Source: Marinomonas aquimarina
GTDB lineage: Bacteria; Pseudomonadota; Gammaproteobacteria; Pseudomonadales; Marinomonadaceae
Direction: 5' to 3'
Assembly (NCBI RefSeq): GCF_900089755.1
Contig: NZ_FLOC01000019.1
Span: 30,733-94,732 of the forward strand
Length of the DNA stretch: 64,000 bases
Part shown: piece after piece, positions 26,247 to 35,161 of the stretch
Position numbering within the stretch: the stretch's first letter is position 1
Layout: every line of letters starts with the position of its first letter
The notes under the pieces: generated by a model
Told to the model about the DNA's origin: nothing
Seen by the model: only the letters and a program-made list of their open reading frames with translations
Database searches by the model: none
Program-made: the position numbers and the translations under genes

Positions 26247-27899
26247 ATGGGAACTAAGTTTAATCAGTCCGAAACGGACTATGTCATCCTCGCCGACAAA
26301 GGCATGTTTCGGGACCTCAATCCAAGCATGGCCTTTTTCTCTAAAGGCCTAATCCTGGCTTTTCTGCTGTTTACTATGTTTGACGTGGACTATGCCGCCA
26401 GCACGTTTACCGGTATGCAGGATTGGATTCAAACCAATCTGGATTGGTTCTATGTCCTGTCCATGTGTATTTTTCTAGGCTTCACCTTTTATCTGATGTG
26501 CTCTCGATACGGTTCCATCCGGTTGGGAAAAGACGCTGAGCGCCCTGAATTCAGTTACTTTACGTGGTTTTCCATGCTGTTTGGCGCTGGTATGGGCGTG
26601 GGCCTATTGTTTTGGTCCATCGCCGAACCGGCCTATCATATTCAAAGCAATCCGTTCCTAGCCCCCGGCACCGCCAACACCATCGAAGCCGCCAATACCG
26701 CCATGCAGATCACCTTTTTGCATTGGGGGCTACACGGCTGGGCCGTGTATGTGATCGTGGGCTTAGCCTTGGCGTACTTTTCCTACCGCCACGATCTGCC
26801 GCTGACGATTCGCTCGGCGTTGTACCCGATCTTTGGCGATAAGATTTTTGGCTGGCGTGGTCACGTAGCGGACCTGCTAGCGGTGTTCGGTACCCTATTC
26901 GGGGTGGCAACGACCCTTGGCTTTGGCTCAGGCCAGATTAACGCGGGCTTTAGCTATCTGTTTGGTATTGAAGTCGACACCACTTCACAGGTCATCATCA
27001 TTGCGGTGGTATCCATCCTAGCCACGATTTCCGCCGTCTCTGGGGTCGGAAAAGGTATTAAGATCTTGTCTGAAGCCAATATGTGGATGTCGATCATCCT
27101 GCTGGTGGTGTTTATTCTAGCGGGGCCAACCGTGTTCGTACTGGGCTTTTTTGTCACCAATATGGGTGACTACATTATGAACTTTATTCCGATGGGATTT
27201 TGGGTCGACCCTGATCCTAAGGGCGAATGGCAAGGCTGGTGGACCGTGTTTTACTGGGGCTGGTGGATCGCTTGGGCACCGTTCGTCGGCATGTTTATCG
27301 CCCGCGTCTCTAAAGGCCGTACCATTCGTGAGTTTTGTTTGGGCGTCTTGCTGGTGCCGACCTTGGTGACTTTCCTATGGATGTCGATCTTTGGCTCCAC
27401 AGGTATGTACTATGAACTGTTTACCGAGGGCGGCTTTGGCACCGGCGGCATCATCGCTGCGGTAAACGAAGACATCTCTAAACCCCTGTTCGTCGTGATT
27501 GAGCACCTTCAGCTTGGTTGGTTAACACAAGTCGTCACCTTGATTGCCATTACTCTGATCGTGACCTACTTTATCACCTCATCAGATTCCGGCACGCTGG
27601 TCATCACGACGCTTGTCTCTATGGGCAATGAAAACCCACCATCGAGCTACCGTATTTTCTGGGGCTTAGGCCAAGGCGCCATTGCTTCTGTGCTACTGCT
27701 CGCGGGAGGCTTAAAGGCATTGCAAACCGCCTCGTTGGCCGCAGGACTGCCGTTTGCCTTTATCATGTTCATGATGATGTACGCACTGATGAAATCCCTG
27801 CGCGCGGACTTTGAGGGGGTTCAGCAAATTCGCGAAATCGCTCCTGATAATCAGACCGATCGCACCGATCACTATATTGCGATTCTAAACAATCGTTAG
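26247..27899 (+). CDS. BCCT-family osmolyte transporter, copy 2
   Basis: 550 residues, the same length as copy 1 and collinear with it without gaps; most residues are identical. The helix 3 motif is GMGVG (115-119) and the GWWTVFYWGWWIAWAPFVG signature is unchanged. Differences cluster in the first helices, in the region around residues 225-290, and after the SIFGSTGMYYELF loop, so substrate preference or affinity may differ. It is a tandem duplicate with its own leader and terminator. The codon use is somewhat more GC-rich than in copy 1, so the duplication is not recent. Confidence 0.93.
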   Translation: MGTKFNQSETDYVILADKGMFRDLNPSMAFFSKGLILAFLLFTMFDVDYAASTFTGMQDWIQTNLDWFYVLSMCIFLGFTFYLMCSRYGSIRLGKDAERPEFSYFTWFSMLFGAGMGVGLLFWSIAEPAYHIQSNPFLAPGTANTIEAANTAMQITFLHWGLHGWAVYVIVGLALAYFSYRHDLPLTIRSALYPIFGDKIFGWRGHVADLLAVFGTLFGVATTLGFGSGQINAGFSYLFGIEVDTTSQVIIIAVVSILATISAVSGVGKGIKILSEANMWMSIILLVVFILAGPTVFVLGFFVTNMGDYIMNFIPMGFWVDPDPKGEWQGWWTVFYWGWWIAWAPFVGMFIARVSKGRTIREFCLGVLLVPTLVTFLWMSIFGSTGMYYELFTEGGFGTGGIIAAVNEDISKPLFVVIEHLQLGWLTQVVTLIAITLIVTYFITSSDSGTLVITTLVSMGNENPPSSYRIFWGLGQGAIASVLLLAGGLKALQTASLAAGLPFAFIMFMMMYALMKSLRADFEGVQQIREIAPDNQTDRTDHYIAILNNR

Positions 27900-27906
27900 C
27901 CGATCG

Positions 27907-27938
27907 CATCACCACAGGCTATCTGGTCTGTGGTGATG
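27907..27938 (+). terminator. Hairpin after BCCT copy 2
   Basis: CATCACCACAG pairs with CTGTGGTGATG across a 10-nt loop (11-bp stem). The T-tail is weak. Confidence 0.6.
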
Positions 27939-28122
27939 TTATAAATCCCGCCGCAAATCTTGATAATTAAGAGCAAGAACGCCGTTATACGGCAATCTCC
28001 CTTTCTTACAAGGCCAATCTGTTTTAGTATTTTGAGATTAAGTCTTGGACATCCAATCTCATCGCCTGCCCAAACTTAATGGCACATATCCTTTTCGTAA
28101 TTTCATTCAGTAGGAACTCATA

Positions 28123-29121
28123 ATGGCGGCTTTTGGTAGCGTGTTTATGCCGAAAATGGCATTAGCAACATTCGAAAACAATCAATGGTCTGAGTCTCAG
28201 ATCGTTGCCTCAGACAGCATCTCTTTACACCCAGGTGCGCACGTCTTGCATTACTCAAGCACTTGTTTTGAAGGCTTGAAAGCATTCCGTCACGAAGACG
28301 GCAGCGTGCACGTCTTTCGAATGGACCAAAACGTCGAGCGTTTCGCACAGAGCAGCAAGTTGCTATCACTTCCAGAAGTGAACAAAGAGCAGCTGACTCA
28401 GATGATTTCTGACATCGTTGCTGAGTACGCAGCGGACGTACCAACGCCTCCAGGCTCTATGTACATCCGTCCAACGCACATCGGTACCGAAGCAGCGGTA
28501 GGTAAAGCCGCAGCGCCTTCTGACTCGTCTCTGATGTACGTACTACTGTCTCCAGTAGGTGACTACTTCGCTGGTGGTGCTCGAGCACTGCGTCTATTGC
28601 TAGACGAAACAGGTCAACGTTGTGCGCCACACATGGGCATGATCAAGAGTGGTGGTAACTACGCCAGTGCCCTAGCGCCAACGCTTGAAGCCAAAGCACA
28701 ATACCAAGCAGACCAAGTATTGTTCTGCCCGAACGGCTACATCACTGAAACCGGTGCGGCGAACTTCCTATTGGTGGATGGCAACGAGATCATCACTAAA
28801 GCCTTGGATTCAAGCTTCCTACACGGCGTGACTCGTTCTAGCATCCTACAAATCGCCAAAGACCTAGGCATGACCGTTTCTGAGCGTGAAGTGTCTGTAG
28901 AAGAGCTACTAGAGCGTGCTAAGAAGCCAGGTGTTGAAGCCATGTTGTCTGGTACGGCCGCTGTACTGACTTCTGTGGGTACCTTTATCCACAACGGCGA
29001 AGACATCAAGGTAGGCGACGGTGAAATCGGCCCAATGGCACAAAAACTGCGCCAAGCACTGAATGACATTCAGTGGGGCAAAGCACCTGATACACATGGT
29101 TGGCTAACGAAGATCGCCTAA
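28123..29121 (+). CDS. ilvE: Branched-chain amino acid aminotransferase
   Basis: 332 residues, class IV PLP aminotransferase. The PLP lysine is Lys175 in GMIKSGGNYASALAP. YITETGAANFLLV and LHGVTRSSILQIAKDLG are the cofactor phosphate and substrate-side motifs; TCFEGLKAFRHEDGSVHVFR is the conserved N-terminal patch. It transfers the amino group between glutamate and the 2-oxoacids of leucine, isoleucine and valine. An AGGA ribosome site precedes the ATG. It is a single-gene unit with its own terminator, and codon choice points to high expression. Confidence 0.94.
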   Translation: MAAFGSVFMPKMALATFENNQWSESQIVASDSISLHPGAHVLHYSSTCFEGLKAFRHEDGSVHVFRMDQNVERFAQSSKLLSLPEVNKEQLTQMISDIVAEYAADVPTPPGSMYIRPTHIGTEAAVGKAAAPSDSSLMYVLLSPVGDYFAGGARALRLLLDETGQRCAPHMGMIKSGGNYASALAPTLEAKAQYQADQVLFCPNGYITETGAANFLLVDGNEIITKALDSSFLHGVTRSSILQIAKDLGMTVSEREVSVEELLERAKKPGVEAMLSGTAAVLTSVGTFIHNGEDIKVGDGEIGPMAQKLRQALNDIQWGKAPDTHGWLTKIA

Positions 29122-29142
29122 TCTCGATCTAACCAGTCTCCT

Positions 29143-29179
29143 AAAAGCCAGCACCTCCCTGTGAGTTGCTGGCTTTTTT
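29143..29179 (+). terminator. Terminator of ilvE
   Basis: AAAAGCCAGCA pairs with TGCTGGCTTTT, followed by more T. Confidence 0.92.
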
Positions 29180-29265
29180 GTTTGCACACAGTCTCCTTTT
29201 TACGCCCTTGAGGTTATGGCCTGATCGCCATATAACCTTAAGTAAGCCAATCTGATAAGGAGGAC

Positions 29266-30105
29266 ATGATGAGTTCGCAGAACGAATATACCCCACCAAA
29301 AGTCTGGAAGTTCAATGAAAATGAGGCAGGAAAATGGTCCAAGATCAATCGCCCGTACTCAGGGCCTACCCATGACAAAAAGCTTCCTAAGGGCCATCAC
29401 CCTCTGCAACTTCATTCATTAGCGACCCCCAATGGTCAGAAGGTCACGATTCTACTAGAGGAGTTGCTGGCGCTTGGTATCACAGACGCTGAGTACGATG
29501 CCTTTCCAGTGGATATTGGTGCGGGGCAACAGTTTGCATCCGGCTTTGTGGAGATTAACCCAAACTCAAAAATTCCGGCGATGGTCGACACCAGCACAGA
29601 ACCTCCAGTGCGCGTGTTTGAGTCAGGCTCAATTTTACAATACTTGGCCGAGAAGCATGATGCCTTTATCCCCAAGGACCTCAAAGGGAAAACCGAGTGT
29701 CGTAACTGGTTGATGTGGCAAATGGGCGCGGCACCGTTTCTTGGCGGTGGCTTTGGTCACTTCTATGCTTACGCCCCGTTCAAACAAGAATATCCGATTG
29801 ACCGCTACACCATGGAAGTGAAACGCCAGTTAGACTTATTAAACAAACACTTGGTGGAGAATAAGTACATCGCTGGTGATGAGTACTCGATTGCCGACAT
29901 TGCCATTTGGCCTTGGTATGGCAACTTAGTACTGGGGAATTTATACGATGCGGCAGAGTTCTTGAATGTACAGGAATACCCCTATGTTCGACGCTGGGCC
30001 GAGTTGGTTGCCGAGCGTCCAGCAGTGCAGCGAGGAATCCGTGTGAATCGCTTACAAGGCGAAGACGGTCTGGCGGAGCGCCATAGCTCATCTGATTTCG
30101 ACTAA
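29266..30105 (+). CDS. yghU: Glutathione S-transferase-like disulfide oxidoreductase YghU
   Basis: 279 residues, close to E. coli YghU. The N-terminal extension YTPPKVWKFNENEAGKW precedes the thioredoxin-like domain, as in Nu-class GSTs. ATPNGQKVTILLEELLALG carries the glutathione-site Asn/Thr region, and FESGSILQYLAEKHDAF is the conserved GSH-binding loop. The helical C-terminal domain includes YSIADIAIWPWYG. Members of this class reduce disulfides with bound glutathione and have peroxidase activity. AAGGAGG lies before tandem ATGs (29266 and 29269); either could be used. Confidence 0.92.
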   Translation: MMSSQNEYTPPKVWKFNENEAGKWSKINRPYSGPTHDKKLPKGHHPLQLHSLATPNGQKVTILLEELLALGITDAEYDAFPVDIGAGQQFASGFVEINPNSKIPAMVDTSTEPPVRVFESGSILQYLAEKHDAFIPKDLKGKTECRNWLMWQMGAAPFLGGGFGHFYAYAPFKQEYPIDRYTMEVKRQLDLLNKHLVENKYIAGDEYSIADIAIWPWYGNLVLGNLYDAAEFLNVQEYPYVRRWAELVAERPAVQRGIRVNRLQGEDGLAERHSSSDFD

Positions 30106-30145
30106 TCGTCAGCGCAGCAGTCATGGTCAATGACTGCTGCAGCGC

Positions 30146-30655
30146 TTACGTCCACAACTCGCCAAAGCGATCCTTATGGCATAGGTAGATACGCAGCTCA
30201 AACTCGAGCTGATGATAATCCGGCTCCATATGCTGGCACAGCTTATAGAAGGCTTTGTTGTGCTCTTTCTCTTTCAAGTGCGCCAGCTCATGCACCAAGA
30301 TCATACGTAGCATGGGTTCTGGTACGCGGCGGAACATGGAAGCGACGCGAATCTCGTTCTTGGCTTTGAGCTTACTTCCCTGTACTCGGGAAACAAACGT
30401 GTGCAGCCCTAAGGCATTATTGATGACATGGATTTTGTCATCGTAGATGACCTTACTAATCGGCGCGGAGCTGCGCATATATTGCTGCTTAATTTCCTGC
30501 GCGTATTGATACAGCTGTTTCTCGCCCGCCAAATCATGGGCGGTCGGATACTTTTTCAGCAACCAAGCAGCGCTTTTCTCAGCATCTAACAGGCCTTGCA
30601 CCTGTGCCTGTAAATCGGCACTGTAGGCATTTAAATAGCGTTTAACTTCTGACAC
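30146..30655 (-). CDS. ygjP: YgjP-like metallopeptidase (DUF45)
   Basis: 169 residues, a compact zinc metallopeptidase-like protein. The motif HELAHLKEKEH (HExxH plus the third His five residues later) lies at about residues 122-132 and is the metal site. It is cytoplasmic, with no signal peptide. The family is related to DUF45/M48-like proteins; E. coli YgjP is of the same size. The substrate is unknown. It converges on yghU with a 40-base gap and has no obvious operon partner. Confidence 0.85.
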   Translation of the reverse strand: MSEVKRYLNAYSADLQAQVQGLLDAEKSAAWLLKKYPTAHDLAGEKQLYQYAQEIKQQYMRSSAPISKVIYDDKIHVINNALGLHTFVSRVQGSKLKAKNEIRVASMFRRVPEPMLRMILVHELAHLKEKEHNKAFYKLCQHMEPDYHQLEFELRIYLCHKDRFGELWT

Positions 30656-30865
30656 TCTAGACTCTCTAACAGGAGCTATTTTAATAGCCCAACTTACTGA
30701 TAATTCAAGGAATAGTAGCCATCGTTTGCAAGCTTAACTTAAGCATTTTTCAAACATTCAGGGGAAATATGGTCAAACCATGTAACCTCTCCCTACAGGC
30801 TCCGGTCCCCTTACTAGGCTGTGATAACTTGTCTTTATTATCCCTATTAGCCTATGAGGACGCCC

Positions 30866-31615
30866 ATGAAAAAAGCTCTACTTACCCCACTTGTGGCGGT
30901 TTGCTGTGCCGCACCGCTGAGCCACGCCGCCGATACCGACCTTGATAGCAACGCCGACCATTGGTCCGGCTCTGCAGAGTTGGGGGTGGTCGCCACTTCC
31001 GGTAATACCGAAACCAACAACTTGAACGGCGCCATCAACTTAACCCAAGAATCCGTACAATGGCGAACGGATTATAGCTTAAGTTCACTCTACAGCAGCT
31101 CCGAAAGTGAAACCACCGCCGAGCGCTACTCAGGTTTTGTACAAGCTAACTACAAGTTCGACACCGAGCAATTTTGGTATGTCCGTGGCGCCTATGAAAA
31201 AGACCGTTTTTCGGGCTATCGCAGTAAGGGCTCCACTTCTACCGGTTACGGTAATCGCTTTTGGCAACAGGCAGATGACTCCTACCTCGAAGCCTCGTTT
31301 GGAGTAGGTTATCGCGACTTTGCGATTGATGAAGACAGCGTCGACGGCGAATCAGACCGCGGCAGTTTTGTGCGCCTTGCCGGCACCTTTGAAAAACACT
31401 TCACGCCGACGTCTCTGTTCCGCCAAGAACTCAACAGCGAAATCAGTACCAGTGGTGGCAACACGGTCAATGAGTCGATCTCATCGATTCAGGCTAGCAT
31501 CGTCGACAACCTAGCGATGAAACTTGCGTATAAGGTGAAATACACCTCGGATGTGCCATCGGATACGGACACGACGGATACCGAAACCACCGCCTCGGTG
31601 TTGTACTCGTTCTAA
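30866..31615 (+). CDS. DUF481 outer-membrane beta-barrel protein (YdiY-like)
   Basis: About 249 residues. The signal peptide is MKKALLTPLVAVCCAAPLSHA, cut before ADTD. The mature chain begins WSGSAELGVVATSGNTETNNLNG, the DUF481 opening, followed by alternating polar and hydrophobic strands and an aromatic C-terminus (SVLYSF) as in outer-membrane barrels. A second in-frame ATG at 30854 exists; the start at 30866 follows GAGGAC and gives a clean signal peptide. Role unknown; some relatives respond to acid or salt. A strong terminator follows. Confidence 0.88.
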   Translation: MKKALLTPLVAVCCAAPLSHAADTDLDSNADHWSGSAELGVVATSGNTETNNLNGAINLTQESVQWRTDYSLSSLYSSSESETTAERYSGFVQANYKFDTEQFWYVRGAYEKDRFSGYRSKGSTSTGYGNRFWQQADDSYLEASFGVGYRDFAIDEDSVDGESDRGSFVRLAGTFEKHFTPTSLFRQELNSEISTSGGNTVNESISSIQASIVDNLAMKLAYKVKYTSDVPSDTDTTDTETTASVLYSF

Positions 31616-31646
31616 TAAAAAAGCCCACTTCGGTGGGCTTTTTTAT
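31616..31646. terminator. Terminator between DUF481 gene and dehydrogenase
   Basis: AAAAAAGCCCA-CTTCGG-TGGGCTTTTTT; nearly symmetric, so it can serve both convergent genes. Confidence 0.93.
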
Positions 31647-31663
31647 GTCCGCGCTGAAGCAAG

Positions 31664-32530
31664 CTATTTATTGTATAGCGCTTTAATCAACACCGAGGTA
31701 TCGCAGCGACCATAGCCCTGCTTGACCAACTCATGATAATCCGCGTTGATCACTTCGGTGTAAGGCAGCTTTAGCCCCATCTGCTCGGCTTGCGCTATGG
31801 CCATGCCAAGGTCTTTGCACATCCACTCAATGGCAAAGCCATAATCGAACTTGTCCTGCGCCATGTTCTCACCACGGTTCTCTAACTGCCATGATCCGGC
31901 GGCACCGTATTTCAGTGTTTCGACCAAGGTGGGAATATCCAAGCCGGCTTTTTCGGCGAAACGAATGCCTTCCGATAAGCCCGTTAAAATACCGCCGACA
32001 AGGACTTGGTTGACCATTTTGCTCAATTGTCCTGCCCCCACCTCTCCCATACGAGTACAGGCTTTTGCAAAGCACTCCAACACGGGTAAGGCTCGATCAA
32101 TGGCCGTTTGTGAGCCACCAATCATGACCGTGAGTACGCCGTTGACCGCCCCTGCTTCGCCGCCGGATACAGGTGCATCAATAAACTCACAGCCTTTGGC
32201 CTGAGCGGCTTGCGCCAGTTCACGGGCCACCTCTGCTGAGGCCGTAGTGTGATCAACAAACAAGGTGCCCGCGCGCGCGCCGCTTAAGACGCCTTGCTCA
32301 CCTAAATACAGCTGGCGCAAATCGTCGTCATTGCCGACACAGGTCAGTACGAGATCCGCACTCTGTGCCGCAGCCATGGGCGTCAACGCTTGGCTGCCTT
32401 GATATGCCTCCAGCCATGCCTGCGCCTTACTTTGCGTACGGTTATACACCACCACCTCATGTCCAGCTCGACTGACATGGCCTGCCATGGGAAATCCCAT
32501 GGTGCCGAGCCCTAAAAAACTGACTTTCAT
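31664..32530 (-). CDS. Beta-hydroxyacid dehydrogenase (3-hydroxyisobutyrate / tartronate semialdehyde reductase type)
   Basis: About 288 residues. The Rossmann motif is FLGLGTMGFPMAGH (residues 4-17). FVDHTTASAEVARELAQ, then FIDAPVSGGEAGAVNG are the substrate-binding signature, and GAGQLSKMVNQVLVGG holds the catalytic Lys (about 169). It reduces or oxidises a short 3-hydroxy acid with NAD(P). The ATG at 32530 is chosen over 32536 because AGAGGA is seven bases before it. It stands alone, so the exact substrate is uncertain. Confidence 0.9.
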   Translation of the reverse strand: MKVSFLGLGTMGFPMAGHVSRAGHEVVVYNRTQSKAQAWLEAYQGSQALTPMAAAQSADLVLTCVGNDDDLRQLYLGEQGVLSGARAGTLFVDHTTASAEVARELAQAAQAKGCEFIDAPVSGGEAGAVNGVLTVMIGGSQTAIDRALPVLECFAKACTRMGEVGAGQLSKMVNQVLVGGILTGLSEGIRFAEKAGLDIPTLVETLKYGAAGSWQLENRGENMAQDKFDYGFAIEWMCKDLGMAIAQAEQMGLKLPYTEVINADYHELVKQGYGRCDTSVLIKALYNK

Positions 32531-32879
32531 TATCATGTCCTCTGTCCTAGTGTTAGGCCACTAGCTTACGCCAATCATTCACCAGAGATAAAAAGTTTCG
32601 TTGGTTTGTGACGATAACAGGTTGCAAAAAATAACAATTCAGACACAGGCAGTGTGCACAAAGAAGGTAAGATGCGTGTGACGAGCGCAAAGCACTCGCC
32701 ACACGCGGCTACGCAGCATAGCCTTATGTTACCTAAGACTGCGCTGTGTAAGGGTCAATAATCAACCATCTCAAAGTGTAGACCAGTGTCAATGGCAACG
32801 CTTTTTATAATCCGACCAGTCTTTTACAGCTCGGCCACGACTCGTTATAGTTGACCGGTTAAATTAATAGGAAGTCCTT
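32531..32879. other. Divergent gap with tandem hairpins
   Basis: 349 bp between the dehydrogenase and the DUF4432 gene. Two adjacent hairpins lie in the middle: GCGTGTGACGAG with CTCGCCACACGC (one mismatch, 32674-32706) and GGCTA with TAGCC (32707-32723). Neither has a T-tail. Promoters for both flanking genes must be here; no coding frame is supported. Confidence 0.45.
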
Positions 32880-34043
32880 ATGTCCACCACACCAGAGTTT
32901 CGTTTCACCTTCACGAGCCACGCCCAGCATACCGATCTGAGCTCCGCTCACCTGACCGCTGAAGACATGGGACTTCCTGCAGACATCGCCATTGAGTGTA
33001 AATTACAAACTCTACGCGGCGGCAAACAGCAAGGTTCCAAGGTCATCACCCTGACCGTTGGCGATAAGGTGTTAAGGGTCGTTCCCACCCGCGCCATGGC
33101 CATTCTTGACGTCACTCGCGATGCGTTACGCTACGGTTGGGATTCGCCCATTACCGAAGTGGTGCACCCGAGTTTTATCAACCAAGAGGCCTCTGGTGGC
33201 TTGGGCTGGCTGGATGGCTTTAATGAAATGCTGGCCCGTTGTGGCTATCAATGGGCAGGCCACCCAGGGGAAGACCGTGAGCAAATGCTAACCTTGCACG
33301 GCCGCATTCAAAACACTCCTGCTGACGATGTGGTGCTGATTGTTGAACAAGAGCCGCCTTACCGTGTCACTCTTAAAGGCCGAGTGGATGAAAAACGTTT
33401 TAAATCCACCAACTTCGAACTAGAGACCGAGCTATCGCTGACCCCTGACGAGCCCTACGTGCATATCAAGGACACGCTCAACAACCTATCGAGCTATGAC
33501 AATACCTTCCAAGCGATCTACCATAACAACTTTGGTACGCCGATTTTGGAGCAAGGTGCCACCCTGCATGTCGCCGGTACCCAAGTCTCCCCTTTCAATG
33601 ACTATGCAACCCAAGGTCTACACGAATGGAATCAAATGCCCGCGCCCACGGAAGACTTTGACGAAATGGTGTTTAACGTGTTGCCGCTAGCGGATGAAGA
33701 TGGCATGAGCCACGCACTGTTAAAAAACGCCGCGGGAGACGCGGGCATTGAAGTGAGTTGGGCCAGCAATACCCTGCCTGTACTCACCATTTGGAAAAAC
33801 ACCGATACCCTCGAACAAGGCTATGTGGTCGGCATCGAACCTGGCACTTCGTTTGCCTACAACCGCAAGCACCAGCGCCACCTAGGTTTGGTCCCCACTA
33901 TTCGAGGCAAGTCGAGCAAAACTTTCCAAGTGCGTTTTGGTCTGTTTAACGAGCGTGCAGATGTAGACGCCAGCCAAGCAAAAATTGATGCTCTACAGTT
34001 AACGCCAATGCTGCTCAGTAATAATCCATTGGTGCAGCTTTAA
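32880..34043 (+). CDS. DUF4432 family, aldose-epimerase-like protein
   Basis: 387 residues, soluble, with a beta-rich galactose-mutarotase-like character. The family pattern includes LRVVPTRAMAILDV near the N-terminus, SPITEVVHPSFINQEASGG, and LARCG followed by a histidine-containing segment; YHNNFGTPIL around residue 210 resembles the epimerase active-site region. GIEPGTSFAYNRKH is near the end. DUF4432 proteins often occur in sugar or polyol catabolic operons, but here the gene stands alone. AGGAAG precedes the ATG. Confidence 0.82.
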   Translation: MSTTPEFRFTFTSHAQHTDLSSAHLTAEDMGLPADIAIECKLQTLRGGKQQGSKVITLTVGDKVLRVVPTRAMAILDVTRDALRYGWDSPITEVVHPSFINQEASGGLGWLDGFNEMLARCGYQWAGHPGEDREQMLTLHGRIQNTPADDVVLIVEQEPPYRVTLKGRVDEKRFKSTNFELETELSLTPDEPYVHIKDTLNNLSSYDNTFQAIYHNNFGTPILEQGATLHVAGTQVSPFNDYATQGLHEWNQMPAPTEDFDEMVFNVLPLADEDGMSHALLKNAAGDAGIEVSWASNTLPVLTIWKNTDTLEQGYVVGIEPGTSFAYNRKHQRHLGLVPTIRGKSSKTFQVRFGLFNERADVDASQAKIDALQLTPMLLSNNPLVQL

Positions 34044-34053
34044 ACCCAGATAA

Positions 34054-34087
34054 CGGGGCAGCGATCAGCCTGCCCCGCGGCTTTTAT
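34054..34087 (+). terminator. Probable terminator after DUF4432 gene
   Basis: CGGGGCAG pairs with CTGCCCCG around 8 nt; a short CTTTTA tail lies a few bases later. Confidence 0.55.
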
Positions 34088-34227
34088 GGTGAGTTTGGTC
34101 GACTTTGTGCCGAGAAACAGTCAAATTGGGTCAATTTGAGAAAGTCTGCTGCGATATACTGAAGTGATGAGGAGCTAAATTGTCAGGTATCGACACCGTT
34201 TTTTTTTGATGAAGCCGCACGTACTCC

Positions 34228-35154
34228 ATGACAGACCATCTCTTTTTTACCCCCTCATCTCCCCTAGAGAACAGTATTGACGACCTCAAGACCAACATCC
34301 GGCAAGAGCAATCGGTCTGGCACTTCCTATTTGAAAACTCCCCTGAGGCCATTGTTCTGATTGACCGTTATGGCAGTGTGGTGGACGCTAACCAAGCCTT
34401 TAGCGATATGCTGGGCTATACCCGCACAGAGACCCACCAACTACACCTCTGGGATTGGGATGATAATCTTGAGAAGAATGTTGCCCTCGAATTACTAAAC
34501 AACCCTAGTGGCAAAGGAGTCACCTTCGAAACCTTCCATCGCTGCAAAGACCAAAGTATTAAGAGTGTTGAAATTTCCAGTAGCAGCACCTCCTTGGATG
34601 GTCAGCCTTTGGTCATTTGCTTTTGCCGCGATACCACCGAAAAGAAACAGCGGGATCAACGCATCCAAGAACTGATTTTGCGCGATCCATTAACCAACCT
34701 ATTAAACCGCCGAGCTTTCAATTACCGCACCAAACGCGCGCTCCAACACGCGCAAGAATATCAGCAAGAGTTTTCCATGCTGCTGGTCGACATTGATCAC
34801 TTTAAAATGATCAATGATGAACATGGGCACAGCACAGGAGACCAAGTCCTAGCCGAAGTGGCCACCATGATGGCCTCTCAAGTACGCGACAAAGACAGCA
34901 TTGCTCGCTGGGGTGGTGAAGAGTTTGCGCTCATATTACCTGGTACTGACCAGCAAAGTGCGGCTGACATTGGCGAACGCCTGCGACAATCTTTTGCTAA
35001 CTTACAAGTGGGCAATATTGCCCTAATCAGCGCCAGCATAGGCGTCACCAGCTATCAGGCCGGAGACACCCTAGATAGCCTATTCAAACGGGTGGATGAC
35101 GCCATGTACCGCGCTAAACAGTGTGGTCGCAACTGCGTTATGGTCAGCCCATAG
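34228..35154 (+). CDS. PAS-GGDEF diguanylate cyclase
   Basis: 308 residues, cytoplasmic. A PAS sensor (about 27-145; ENSPEAIVLIDRYGSVVDANQAF) is followed by a GGDEF domain whose active site is Gly229-Gly230-Glu231-Glu232-Phe233 (RWGGEEF). DIDHFKMINDEHGH carries the metal and substrate contacts, so the enzyme should be active in making c-di-GMP from GTP. I see no RxxD inhibitory motif at the usual position before GGEEF. The ribosome site is weak. It converges on the EF-hand-like gene with 7 bases between. Confidence 0.93.
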   Translation: MTDHLFFTPSSPLENSIDDLKTNIRQEQSVWHFLFENSPEAIVLIDRYGSVVDANQAFSDMLGYTRTETHQLHLWDWDDNLEKNVALELLNNPSGKGVTFETFHRCKDQSIKSVEISSSSTSLDGQPLVICFCRDTTEKKQRDQRIQELILRDPLTNLLNRRAFNYRTKRALQHAQEYQQEFSMLLVDIDHFKMINDEHGHSTGDQVLAEVATMMASQVRDKDSIARWGGEEFALILPGTDQQSAADIGERLRQSFANLQVGNIALISASIGVTSYQAGDTLDSLFKRVDDAMYRAKQCGRNCVMVSP

Positions 35155-35161
35155 CATCAAT

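Noticed and set aside
26247..27899. Second BCCT gene as a very recent duplicate or assembly artefact
   Set aside because: Synonymous and amino acid differences are spread along the gene and the flanks differ, so the copy is real and not new.
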